NCBI GenBank assembly: GCA_028455995.1
Contig: JABELC010000009.1
Location: forward strand, 434,001 to 498,000
DNA from: Scleromitrula shiraiana
Taxonomy: Eukaryota; Ascomycota; Leotiomycetes; Helotiales; Sclerotiniaceae
Reading direction: 5' to 3'
DNA length: 64,000 bases
Shown: positions 1 through 11,704 of the stretch, in pieces
Numbering within the stretch: position 1 is the first letter of the stretch
Layout of the letters: the number at the start of each line of letters is the position of its first letter
Notes under the pieces: generated by a model
Databases searched by the model: none
The model's input: the letters and a program-made list of their open reading frames with translations, nothing else
What the model was told of the DNA's origin: nothing
Made by a program: the position numbers and the translations under genes

Positions 1-2203
1 TGTCCTTCAAGCTTTTTACGTAATGCTCCTGTTTTGGTATCGTAGACATGGATACAAGTATCATCACTACCAGTCAATATTTTCTCATCATCAAATTGTA
101 AGCATGTAATTACATGAGCCGGGTGAGCTTTGAATGCCATATGATGTGGATTAACAGTACGGGTTGTCCAACTATGTCGAAGAGCGTAGTGTCGACGGTA
201 TAAAGATTTAAAGAGGTGAAGTTTTCGTAATTCCGGAAGACCTAATTGAGGGTCTGGTACAGCCAATGCAGCAGCATTAGCAGCACTCAAGGGACCTTCG
301 GATTTATAATACCCAGAAGCAGATGGGTATCTAGCTACAATCTCCTGTGCTCTAGAAGAGAATTCGTGACTAATTACTCTTCTTTTGGATCTTTCTGAGC
401 CTGTATTGACCATGGGTCGCTTTCGCTTAATCGTTGGGCGGACCTTTCTTGTAGCGTCTACTCTGCTGCTACCAGCAATTATAAGGTCTGGGTCTATAGT
501 CTTCGGAAGTTCTTTGACGCTCAAGTCCATTTCATATCCATCTGGTCCGTAAGGGTCTTGCCATGCCCATCCCTGATGTATTGCTCGCTCAAGCTCGCCA
601 GGTTGAAGTACAAAACCATCATGATCGAAGAGCTCCTTCCAGCCTGTCTCATTTGAATCAATGACATTACGCCATCGCTTAGAGACCTGAGCAGCATGAC
701 ACAAATCTTTGTGATCTAGGTAACTAAGTATATGGAAACTTAACTCAATCGGCAATTCGTTAAGAAAGTCGCACATGAGAGCAGGGTTGACGAAGTTTAC
801 TACAGCACGAAGAGTCTTCTTAGAACACCTTCGGCTCAGTTGATACATCACAAGAGACTTCATCTCGTTAGGCATTACATCAAAAGTATCTAGCATCGAA
901 CCGATTTCCCTAATTGTAGAGAATTGGGACTCCAACGCTGGAGATCCAAATTGTCTTTGAGATGTCTTGAGAACTCTTGTTTTTTGTACTCGGAGTGGAT
1001 AATCCTCCATTGCCTCATGGCTATCGCCAGATTGATTTGTATCATCATCGTCGAATTCACCGGCAAATACATCCGGTTCTAGGTCGGCAGAGGAAAACGC
1101 AGGCGAGAGTCCCGGGCTTGGTAAACTGGCATTTCGAGCAACTGCAGTATTTAAAGGAGGGGGTTGCCCATGTGAAAAATCTGTATCCTGTAATTCGGAG
1201 GGCTCGAGATCGGATTCTGCTATGGGAGGTGTAGCAACGGCACTATTAAATGTATCTCGATTGACAGCCTCTGATGGGCTTGTTACATCTGGAAAAGAGT
1301 CGGCTTGGCTCAATCCTGACTGGGGTGTACATGTACTAGAAAATAATCGGAAAGCCGATGGTCGTGGGAATCCTTTAGAGCCTGACTCTACTTCAGACGT
1401 ATCAGGCGTTGCAGGTAACTTTGACAGGCTCACTCCTAGACCTAGACTTCGACGTCGATTCTCGTGGTGCGAATCCCTTGAGGATTTTCCGGATACCAGA
1501 GAACTGCTTGATCTCGAACTAGATAATCCTTTGCCTTTTAACGACCTCCTCAAATCATTAATTCCCTCCTGCTTACTCGATCGCTCCAGTATCCGAGTTT
1601 CTGATTTATCTAACTCTCCCCCAAAACGATCGTAATCCTCTCTCGATTGATGTCGTGAATAAGAATTGCGAGCAGTTCGATTCTGTGCGCCCTAAAATAT
1701 GGTCAGTTCTACAAGTCCGGTATCTGCAGCAAAGTGGATGGGAGTATAAGGACCTCGAGCATAATATTCTGAAGGTCATCTTCCTCAAATTCCATACGCT
1801 TTCCATCAACCTCATACGAGAACCGTGCAAGTTCTGGCGGGGTAGGTTTTAAAGCCAATGGGTATTCTTTAACATTAAGTGAATCGAGTGGTCGAGGACT
1901 CTGAAAGAGCAGGGGTGGGTACGATCTCTTAGTCGTGGTGGTGGTTGTGACAGTTTTGGTCTCGATACAATCTGCTAGCTCAACCTTTACTCTTGATGTA
2001 TGTCGAATAGTGTCGTCTTCATCTTCCCATCCGAGAGAAACAGTTTGACTTGGACGAGGTCGTCGAGTCTCAACGCTATGTTGCAACAATTCCGTATTCG
2101 AGCTGAAAGGACTTGGGGAGACGTCGGATATGAATTTTTGAGCAGTAGAATTTTGAATCGAGGATGCTCGTCGTTTTCCGTGAGGAATATTTGGCGGTTC
2201 CAT
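1..2203 (-). CDS. CDC4: CDC4-like F-box/WD40 ubiquitin-ligase adaptor (3' part outside window)
   Basis: Substrate-recognition subunit of an SCF E3 ubiquitin ligase, Cdc4/Pop1/Fbw7 type, which targets phosphorylated cell-cycle regulators in the nucleus. Exon 1 is 2203-1754 (150 codons) and begins MEPPNIPHGKR. A 62-nt intron (1753-1692, CTGAC branch point, TTTTAG acceptor) preserves phase 0, and exon 2 runs off the window start. The N-terminus has the run KTVTTTTTTKRSYPPL, which I recall from fungal Cdc4 homologues. A Ser/Thr-rich linker follows, then an F-box near residues 455-500 (plus 770-650) reading LPIELSFHILSYLDHKDLCH. At the window edge the first WD40 repeat is visible (ILTGSDDTCIHVYDTKTG). 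The other blades and the stop codon lie outside the window. No in-frame disruption is seen. Family assignment is confident; the exact orthologue among Cdc4/Pop1-like proteins is inferred. Confidence 0.85.
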
Positions 2204-4898
2204 GTTGTGAAGGAGAATTAGAAAATGGTATTTGAATAATACCTGTCCGATTTATCTCAGATCAAAATGCTGACTTGCCCCTCTCTTTTGACCTTGAACG
2301 CGTTCTTAACACGGAAATAGTAACACAGAAAGTTCCGCAAGCCTGGTCCAACCCCTTATATCTTATAATATCGACGACAAGACCATATCCCAAGTATTCC
2401 GGTTTATCTGAAGTGTGATTGTGGACAGCGTTGGGAAATCGATAATTCTGACTTAGAAAGGACAACCAGTAATCAGATCTCAAGGGAACGCCGGAGTGGA
2501 GAGAGTTGCGTTGAATTATAGGATGAAATTGATTGTCAAGAACAAATATACTATTTTAAATAGAGTAGAAAGAGAAAATTTACAAGAGGAGGGGAGATTT
2601 ATCTATTGTGGTGAATCGTATGGAGAAGATTTATCTCAGCGCGTGTGATGATACTGGAGAAAGTGGAAGGTGGAGATCTTTTTGTCGGCTGGTCGGTTGG
2701 CTGGGGCTGAGATGTTCTAGTGTTGGTCAGTTTAGGTTGGCTTGAGGAAACAAATTTTGACAGCAGTAGAAAATCAACAAGTAATAATCCCATTTATGGG
2801 GAACAGAGAGATAGATATATTGACATCAAATATCAAAACAATCTATATTTTGTTGATTAAGCCGTGTTAATTATAGAATGGAGCAGTGAACAACTATATT
2901 AATATTAATAATAATAATAATAAGTCAAGGTACCAACCAGTATGTTTAATCATTCACTGAGTTCAAACTTCCTCTTAGACTCATATAAATAAATATATAC
3001 CGGGGTATACGCATGATTCTTCTACAAGGAGTTGAAAGGACGGCGACTCTATACACTCGGAAGAAATAGCCAGCAAAGAGGTACACATGTGTAACAACAT
3101 CTGCTTAATAATAGTAAGTATCTATACGGTATAAATGTAAGTACACAACAAGTGGATTTGAAAAATAGATATGATAGCCTTCTAGTATTTATTCACTTAG
3201 GAAGAATATATTTCTTACTGTAGGCAACGGTTAGAGTAGTATTCTGATCCTATCTCTGTTTATCAACCCCTAGGCAGTTCTAGGTCCTCCCCTTCTCTAC
3301 CTACACAAACCGGACCTTTATACATCTGTTATACATCTGGAAAGAAGTATCAACAGTTTTCATTTTACAAATGCCATGCTCGAGTACTGGAAATATAAAT
3401 TGTTTACAATTTGGAACATTTACCATAGAGCCAAGAAAGGATCATCTTTCAAACATCCAAGTCGCCGTTTGCCACTTGTCTTTTCTTCATCTCGATATCG
3501 ATGTTCTAGCCTTCTAGCCCCCGGATTTGCCATCACATCACATTAAATGATCCAATCACCGAATCATACATAGATAAATATGCTAAATATGCTATGCTAT
3601 GCTATACTATATAGTAGTGGCACATACATAGTAAGCACTTACCTACTACGTGTATGTATTATATGTATTATACAAGTGTTGGTCAATAATGAAGATTTCC
3701 ATGGTTATGAGTATTTCAGTATCCAACACATTGGGTTATGTTGTTGATTCAGATGGTCAATAATGATTGATCTTGCCAAGCATCCATGGTATTGGTAGTT
3801 CTCTGCATCTTGTACATAACATGAGAAATGTACCTACCTATATATATAACTAAATCGATAAAGTCTGATGAATTCTATCACTTCGCCTCTTAATTACATT
3901 GAAATATTACTCAATAAAAAGAGTTCTTCAATTGTTACTCGTGGACCTACCTGAGGTATTATGTACTGAGTACGGTACATAGCAATTGTTTTGGGATCCT
4001 CGAATGCTTTGAAGTTCTGCATCATAACCTACAGAAGTAACAAGACTCGAGCGAGCTGTGAGACTCTTCTTTATGATGTATTCATACAAGCCTCCAGTCA
4101 AACATAGAACGTACGGATAAGAACGTACGGATAGAATGAATGCGATGATGTTCATTGAACTGATAACCTCACACGAATACAAACATCACTGTTGTCCTGT
4201 TGCTTTGTACTCGATATTTATATACTCGATCTTTATACATTGTATACGCATTATGTACACGGTAGTATATATTTTGAGACTACTACTTCATATAATATAC
4301 TAAATAGTACTCATTACAAATGCATACCATTTAACAGTAGAGAGAGTATGAAATATACTTACATACATATGTAGTAGGTATGTACGAGTGTGAATGATAT
4401 GATATGCTATGCTATGCCTGACTTGGAATCACATCTAAGAAGTTGAAAAATGGAAGGTGAAGGTGAAAGTGAAGGTTAAGGTTAAGGTGAAGTCGTGCCT
4501 TCCTTTCTTTCACTCCCCCCTACTGCCCAGGTGCCTTAAACCTTCATATTCATCCAATAAGAGAAATCTTTTTCCTTAGCGCCAGTACATCTTCTCTTCG
4601 ATTCTCCCGAGCCCTATATAGTATCACTCACTTACAATATTGAGACTTATATTTTCCTTCCTATTTTCTTTTCATCTCATCAATCTCATCTCATCTTATC
4701 TCATCTCGTCGCCTTCTCACTTCTTTTCTTTAACTTGAAATTTCATCTATCGTTATTTCTCTCCAGCTATCTTCTTTTATCAATGGTTCTTCATCTCTAT
4801 TCATTTTCATTTGTCAGAACTAATCTGTCTTTACATTACATATCATACAAGTACCCAGCAATCTTTTCGAGATTAAACGACCATTAAAATCGAAGACC
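2204..4898. other. intergenic, divergent promoters of CDC4-like gene and HOP1
   Basis: 2.7 kb with no convincing gene. The short frames here are not family-like. It holds AT-rich runs (about 2900-2930), short ATGCT and GGTGAAGGT-like repeats (about 3590-3610 and 4450-4490) and a long pyrimidine-rich stretch (about 4500-4850) just before the HOP1 start, as is common for fungal 5' UTRs. No tRNA was recognised. Confidence 0.6.
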
Positions 4899-7291
4899 AT
4901 GGCACCTAGAATGCTCATGCGCTCTGCTCGAGGACGGCCTCAACCAATACCAAAAACCATCTCTAAATCAAAATTGAAATCCAAGAGCAAAGTGACCGCC
5001 GTGAAGACTGTTAAGAAAACAGTACAAGAAATTGTGCTCACCCCAAAGCAAAGTTTTGAGCTTGTTAGAATCGGCATTAATGCTGCTGTATGTATCTTTC
5101 TTCCTAGATCTTTCTTTTATTTAACTGATCAATCTATCTCGCAGATCAGCCAATTTGCATTCTGCAAGTGCGTCAAGCTACTAATCTTTATCTTATATTG
5201 CTAAACAATATCATAGGCAACTATTTCCCCAAGATATTTACAAGACTCGAATATATGATGCATCTGATCCTGCTTTAACTTATGATACTCTCATGAATGG
5301 TGCAAATATTCCTGGGGATTTCGAATTGAACAAAGCTAGTAATGACGTTGTTTCCTTTAGTTCCATCGTTCGAGGCTCAGGTAATCCTAAAGTCGACAAA
5401 CTACTTGACTGGCTCGTAAAGGGTCCCTATTTCTTGATCCCAAATCGACATTGACTGATCTAAATTAGGAATATGGAGTTGCTAAAGCAGTCGAAGACAA
5501 ATGCTTAGCTAAACTTCAACTTTCTTTGTACCACAAAGAGGTTGCACCCGAACAACTTGTGGAGGCATTCATGATGACATTCGATTACGCGGAAAATACT
5601 CCTCGTATACAGATCGCCACTTCAACATCAGGAGAAACAGGCAAGATAATCAACCTTGCTATTGCTCAGGGTGGTTTGAAGACCCTAATCAACCAAGTAG
5701 CAACCAGTTCTCGAAATACTTTGGGTAAATCCAGTAAGTAAATGACTATTATTCGCATCTGGGTCCGAGCTGAAAGGTATATAGAGGGAATTATGGCGAG
5801 CATGCAGTTGGTATATAATCAAAACGCACCTCCTGATTATGAGAATTGTGGTTTTCGTACTGGAGACTTTTCACACATCGTTCCTGATGAGTATGGAATC
5901 TTTATGGGCGATATGGACAACGGTATACATAAGTACGACATGGAAGTATGTAGTATGAATCTATGCTAATGGATTTAGACTCTCTGTAAGCGTTTACAAT
6001 ACACAAGCCACAGAAGTTGACGTAGCCGCTGCCGTTAGTCCTGCTTGTAGTCGATTTGCCGCAGCGTTAGGAAATGCCCCCCGAAGCATAGAGCCCAATA
6101 CGAGAGACACTCAACCTTCAGTCAGCTTAACACATGATCGGCTTTCTTCAACTACTACAATAGGACAAGAGACTCAGCAAACCACGATGCAATGGCTTAA
6201 TAACATTGTAAGTTGCAAAATTCTGCACCATCGCTCTACTACTTGTTCTTCAAAGCGAGCAAACAATTATCCTACAGTATATCCTTGCATCTGCTAACTC
6301 TATTGATGAAGGCCCTTCAACGAGAACCTCTAGATACTCAGCCGTTAACTCAATCTGTAGCTCTACAAGTTGAGACGCAAGAGGGTTCTGTTGCCTTCGG
6401 AGATTATAGCGATGTGCCAGCAGTAGATTGTCAGTGTAAAAATAATGAGGATGAGGAGAACTTAGTAAGTTTCTCCTTTACTTATAGAGTATTTGTTACC
6501 TAATGATATAGATTCAATGCACAAAATGCCAGTCATTTTGCCATAGTCAATGTTACGGATACATAGGCAAGGAGCCTCTTATGGCAAATTTTGAGTGTTA
6601 TGAATGTCAGCTTGGAGGAGAGAAAGTTGATGAAAAATGGTATCCAATTGTTATTCGCAGGCGAATCATACGCTATTTCGAGGGACATGGTTTTAGCGAT
6701 GAACAAGCCATTAGCGATCATATGAGTGAGTTAACTACATAGTTCTCCATACAGAGCTGACAAATACATTAGACATGAGTAGAGATGGAACAATGGAGCT
6801 TATCAAATCTCTGAGCGCCGAAGGAGTCATCAAGAAATGTCCAAAATCTTCCAAAGAGCCATACCGCTTCGTCAACATGGAAAAGATCCTACTTGAGTAT
6901 TTTAATACTTCAGATACCCATGTTAGCAATGTAAGTCTACCTGATCGCCAACACGAGTTCATTGAAAGTTCAACTAACAACCCCTTAGCTTTCACCTGCA
7001 GCTCAGGACTCCATCCCATTAACACCCAAAATCCAACGACAACTCACAGGTTATCGTCAACCCGAAGACCACCCCAATGATAATCGCAGCGAAGGCAGTA
7101 GTACACAAACTCCTAGTTCATGGAGAAACTCGTACGGCCAACTACGCAGAACACCACGTCGTGTAGCTCAACCGTTCGCACCGGCGATTGAACAATCTAG
7201 AAAGCGTATGAGTGATGATGTCCCGGCCAATGCTGCGAAGAAACATCGGGGTAGGGAGGTGGTGGTTAATAGTCCTTTTAGTATTAAATGA
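4899..7291 (+). CDS. HOP1: HOP1, meiosis-specific HORMA-domain chromosome axis protein
   Basis: Axis component that promotes meiotic double-strand breaks and interhomolog bias through Mek1. My model: 4899-5087, 5145-5167, 5217-5415, 5469-~5737, ~5777-5932, 5979-6207, 6312-6464, 6512-6725, 6773-6930, 6989-7291, about 630 aa. A basic N-terminus is followed by a HORMA domain starting near residue 50 (QSFELVRIGINAA, then FPQDIYKTRIYD, ending around DYENCGFRTGDF). A PHD-like finger follows, with cysteines in CQCKNNEDEENL and IQCTKCQSFCHSQCYG (plus 6430-6630). Next comes a helix-turn-helix-like stretch (FSDEQAISDHM, AEGVIKKCPKSSKEPYRFVN), resembling the PHD plus winged-helix region described for yeast Hop1. 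The C-terminal tail is basic and disordered and ends SPFSIK. Exon 2 is only 23 nt. The intron near 5734-5776 is unresolved: an in-frame TAA at 5739 requires splicing, and several 36-52 nt solutions exist. Confidence 0.88.
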
Positions 7292-7341
7292 ATGGAGGTT
7301 GCACGAGGGAGGGGATTGATATTTCAATGAGGTGTATTGGG

Positions 7342-7370
7342 TGGATGGATGGATGGATGGATGGATGGGG
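7342..7370. repeat. (GGAT)n microsatellite
   Basis: About six tandem GGAT units just past the HOP1 stop, within its likely 3' UTR. Confidence 0.9.
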
Positions 7371-7824
7371 GGTGAATGTATAGGATTTATTCACGCATAT
7401 ACATATGTATTATGATTGTTCCTGTGGCTGGCTGGCTGGCTTCTTGCTTCTAAAACATATGGTAATGGAAAATTGGCTAGATTTACTACTGTATATATTT
7501 TGTTAAAAGGATAAGAAATGGAAATGTCGCATTTTCTCATCAATAAATCAATAAATCAATAATCTCAGACTTTGTCTAACAGTGAACCGTCAGAGAAGTA
7601 AGTCATGGCTTGACATTCTTTGTTGTACGCTCCTTTCCGAGACCTCAAGTTGGAGGTTCTAGAATCGCGAGTTCAAAATCTAGAGCGAGCTGTAATTTCA
7701 TATCAAACACCGTAACCCGGTATTGAGGGGTTGGCGATGGCTCGTGTGAGGGTTGGTGGGGAAGAGAGGAGCGGATGGTGAGTGGAGTGCCAGTGGAGTG
7801 TGTCAGTGGAGTGTGGTGCCAGTG

Positions 7825-7886
7825 AGATGGGATGGGGATGGGGATAGGGATGGAAATGGAGATGGGGATGGGGATGGGGATGGGGA
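7825..7886. repeat. (GGGGAT)n imperfect microsatellite
   Basis: About ten hexanucleotide units, mostly GGGGAT with GGGATA and GGAAAT variants, ending about 35 bp before the left inverted repeat of the neighbouring element. Confidence 0.85.
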
Positions 7887-7922
7887 CTCGTGAAACATTT
7901 CGTGTATAGTACTAGTATGTTC

Positions 7923-8556
7923 CAGTTCGCTAATTCGGTCGATCTTGTCAATTATATATCGTGTATCTAAGTTATAGAGTATTCAAGTTAGTATTTAATA
8001 AATAATAAATAAATATTTATTGAATATGTATTATGATTTGAGTATAAAAATTCGATTTACTAGATTTAAGAAACTTGAATTAATGGAACTTCTGCTTCTG
8101 GCAAGTTTATAAATTTAAAAATACAGTGATTTTCAGCTTGAAGTTATAAATATTTATAACTTGAAATCTAGTATATGGTATATTTAGTATTATATGATAC
8201 TAGTATAAATTATTAAAATTTGCTTAAATAATCATATTTTTAAATTAAATTATAAATTAAAATCAAAATTTATAAAATTTATATACTGTGACATTTTACT
8301 ACTAGTACTACTAGTAGTATATGTTATAAAAAACATTGAAACTATTATAATTTACTACTAGTAGATATTAATAAAAATAAAATATTCAACTTGTTTAAAC
8401 TTGAAAATTAAAGATTGTTTATCATACTAGTAATTATAGACTTAAAACTTGAAGTATTAAAATTTAATATCTAATTAATGATCGAACATATTTATTTTAA
8501 CGCCAAGACCCTATTAGATACGCTATAATTGACAAGTCGACCGAATTAGCGAACTG
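7923..8556. mobile_element. AT-rich element with terminal inverted repeats (MITE-like)
   Basis: The left end (7923-7956) and the reverse complement of the right end (8524-8556) match over about 33 bp with a single 1-nt indel; both begin CAGTTCGCTAATTCGGTCGA. The 634-bp interval is very AT-rich and has no coding capacity. It contains a perfect 22-bp palindrome centred near 8151 and two copies of CTACTAGTAG. A target-site duplication is not evident; both outer flanks carry a TATGTT-like run in inverted orientation, so the element or its insertion site may extend slightly further. Non-autonomous DNA transposon is the most likely reading. Confidence 0.75.
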
Positions 8557-9034
8557 GGCAAAACATATCGTATTGGGACTCGGAGTAGATGGTTCTCTGG
8601 GGGTGGAATTTGTTACTTGGGATGAGAGGACGCGGAGATTGAATGGGTAGATGAATCATATGTTTACTTTACTTTACTGTACTTTACTTTACTGTGCTGT
8701 ATTGCATATCGACGAAATATCACTACTATATATAGATACATACATACATTAAAGTATATTGAATTAGATATACTTGGATTTACTACTTACTTACATTACA
8801 CTACACTACACAGTCGTCGGAAATGTATGCCGTGCATAAAACGTGGCAAGCACGCGAGTAAATGCATATTTACGGTATCTACTATGTAGGTACATAGTAT
8901 GTAATTGGGGGTTTGTTTACTTTATGCGCGGTTTGACGATTAGTGGGTTGGATTGATCGATAGTTCGTATGGTAGTTTCGTCTTATCATGGTTTTTCTTT
9001 TCTTTCGTTTGGGAATTTGGATGACGGGATGGGG

Positions 9035-9064
9035 TGGGATGGGATGGGATGGGATGGGATGGGA
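9035..9064. repeat. (GGGAT)n microsatellite
   Basis: About five tandem GGGAT units preceded by GGGGT. Confidence 0.85.
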
Positions 9065-9114
9065 CCGAGAATTCGGGAATTAATGTTGTAGTACGAACTC
9101 TTGGCTGTAGATGG

Positions 9115-9140
9115 GTAGGTAGGTAGGTAGGTAGGTAGGT
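9115..9140. repeat. (GGTA)n microsatellite
   Basis: About six tandem GGTA units. Confidence 0.88.
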
Positions 9141-9689
9141 AATTAAGGGTGGATGTGATGTAACACTGGTATGACGGTATGGTATGGATATGTATGAGGG
9201 AGGACTACTGTATCTAGGTAGATGAATGGGGGAAAGTGTGAAGTGTGATGGGATCTTGGAGGATGAATGCGATGCATGTGAGGAGTTGGCGAAGGTGGAG
9301 AGGGGAGGATGGAGAGATGATCTGCACGCGTTTTGATATGTATTAGATGGGATATATTGGTGTGTACTGCCTATATAAGTATAACACCAGATGGGAAGGA
9401 GTGTGATAATGCGCGAGGAAGTTGGTTTTATGTTTGTGTTCGTTTGGTTTGGTGTTTTGCGGGGAACGTATTTTATTACTGTATGTAGGTGATGGATGTG
9501 ATAGTTTTTGTATGCAGATTGCGTATATATTTGATTATGTACTACTATATATATGTACAAAGAGCATAAAATGAGATAGTAAAGGGCGATTTTCGCAATG
9601 GTAAGATAAGGTAAATTACGTATTATATCGTCGTGCTTGGTGTTGCATCGTGATTCGAATCGTAACGAAGTAATCGTCGGACTTCGCTT

Positions 9690-10048
9690 AGTAACTTCTC
9701 TATGAAGAAAGATGTTTATGATAAATGAGTTCATTTATACAAGAATTTATTAATATTTTGTTAAAAATTTTAAATTTCAATTAAATCAATATAGTAAATT
9801 TAAATGTTGATTTTGAAGAAATGATAAATTATTATTTTAATTTATTAAAATTAAAATGTATTTTGTATATAGTAGTACAGATTATCACTAGTAATAGTAA
9901 TTAAAATATAATTTTAATTTCTAAATAAATTAAACAAAAATTAATTAATTTATATAAATTTTTATCAAAATCAAAAATTCTATATTAAATAAATAAATTT
10001 ATCTATTATAAATATTTTACTTGCATCGATAGAAGAGCGAAGTCTCTG
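9690..10048. repeat. AT-rich island with weak inverted ends
   Basis: About 300 bp of nearly pure A/T without coding capacity. The left flank has ACTTCGCT...CTTCT and the reverse complement of the right flank has ACTTCGCTCTTCT, so it may be a degenerate inverted-repeat element. The match is short and gapped, so transposon status is uncertain. Confidence 0.35.
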
Positions 10049-10803
10049 TATAAAAGTTAAGCTACTACTAGTAGGAGCGGCACGGATCGTGAGATGTTTT
10101 CATTGCATATCTAGGTACTAGTAGTGCATGTTACTATCGGGTATGTATGTACACCTGCCTGGGCAGTCAGTAATAGTATTTGCTTGTTTGCTTCAGCTTA
10201 ATATAGATAGAGTCGATTCGACTCGATATCTATGACATTCAAGTTGGACTGGACTGGGTTACACAGATCAAAAACATATTGAAACTTCCAGGGCTTTGGA
10301 TTACTTCAGATGTTAGCCACTTTTTATGCCCTTGTTTTTTATGTATCGGTATTGTATGTAGCACATGCGTAGTGTATATGCCTACTATCATGATGTAGGT
10401 ATCATTTCACCATTCCCAAGATTTGAAGCGGCCCGTCTCGTTTCGTTTCGTCTCGTCTCGACTCGTCTCATATCTTCAGTTGAATATATATGTTGAAGAA
10501 TTACTTGCCGGTGCTAGATCATCACCATATGCATTTCTTATTCTATCGACTTGAGTAAAGCAGCCACAAAACAATTATCATGGTAAACCTTGATAATTCC
10601 TTGTCAAAATACCCTCCACCACTTAACGTTTTACCTTATTCGGATAAGCAGGAGTGAGAACTGGTTCCATGTAAGATTAAAATTATTCAATCATATTTTT
10701 CAATTGATATAATTGATATAAAGATAACATGGGTATATAATGTAAATTATCTTAGTAAACTTGCCTAATTGGGATTTTTTCAAGGTTATCAATTTTGAAC
10801 ACG

Positions 10804-10869
10804 GTTCATTCATCGTTCATTCATCGTTCATTCATCGTTCATTCATCGTTCATTCATCGTTCATTCATC
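10804..10869. repeat. 11-bp minisatellite, about six copies
   Basis: Near-perfect tandem copies of GTTCATTCATC, the last leading into CTTTTTTATC. It lies about 840 bp upstream of the serine-rich gene. Confidence 0.9.
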
Positions 10870-11704
10870 CTTTTTTATCTCTTCAAATACTCTCTCCCGA
10901 AAGCTTCCTAATCTACATATAGCAATAGGATAAAACTGATTAGATATGATATTATTATTACTATTATAATCCAAATACATTTATTATTATTAATTAGACT
11001 CTTATAAATAAATTACAGAGTTTAAAATTTGAAGCCCCTTATAATTGTAAGCTTCAAACGCTAAAATTTAAGATATTTCATCCAAGTCTGAACTAGACTT
11101 CTGTATCGACTATACATCTGGAAATATATCTTATATGAGATTAACCTACTATGAAATCTCCGAGAAGTCTTATTAATAATTTTTCTTCAAACTTATTTTC
11201 TTTTCCTCCGTGCTTTAATCATTTTATTTACTCTCTGACTTGAATTCATCTTTTTCTTCCTCTCATCTTCGTGTCGTTGTTGTGTTGTTCTATGTTTCTC
11301 ACCACATCAATTGAATCAGAAAATACAGAGGAAAGAAAAAAATAAAAAAGAGGAAGTTCTTGACAACATCTATTACATGAGCGAGCTGGAAAAAGAAAGT
11401 TCTCTTACACAGCCACCAACATAATATAAGAACCCCCGGACTCGATCTCAATTACCGGAGCATTTGAAAGGCATCTTCTCCATCTTACTCCGATCCAAAG
11501 ATCAAAAGACACGATGTATCATTGATGAACGGTACAGCGATTCGATTGATAACACCTACTTGCATTTACTTTCGCATTGCAATTCTTGGGGGATAGAACT
11601 ATCTTCGGGAATCTGCGCCGAGGTAAATATAGCGAAAGAAATCGATTATTTGCGAATAGACGTACCCACCATCTTTCTTAGTCGGCTTGAGACTTTTGAA
11701 GAAG

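Larger units (their letters stand above)
7292..11704. other. repeat-rich intergenic region with AT-rich islands
   Basis: 4.4 kb between HOP1 and the serine-rich gene. It contains GGAT, GGGGAT, GGGAT and GGTA microsatellites, a TIR-bounded AT-rich element (7923-8556), a second AT-rich island (about 9725-10030) and an 11-bp minisatellite (10804-10869). The longest frame (264 codons on the minus strand, 8940-9734) is low-complexity and is rejected as a gene. The segment about 11150-11704 is pyrimidine- then purine-rich and probably holds the promoter and leader of the downstream gene. Confidence 0.6.

Noticed and set aside
9640..9670. tRNA B-box-like GATTCGAATCG
   Set aside because: No matching acceptor stem or A-box at the right distance.
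8940..9734. 264-codon minus-strand frame
   Set aside because: Low-complexity His/Thr/Ser/Pro/Tyr sequence arising from GGGAT and GGTA repeats; no domain, and it overlaps microsatellites and AT-rich sequence.
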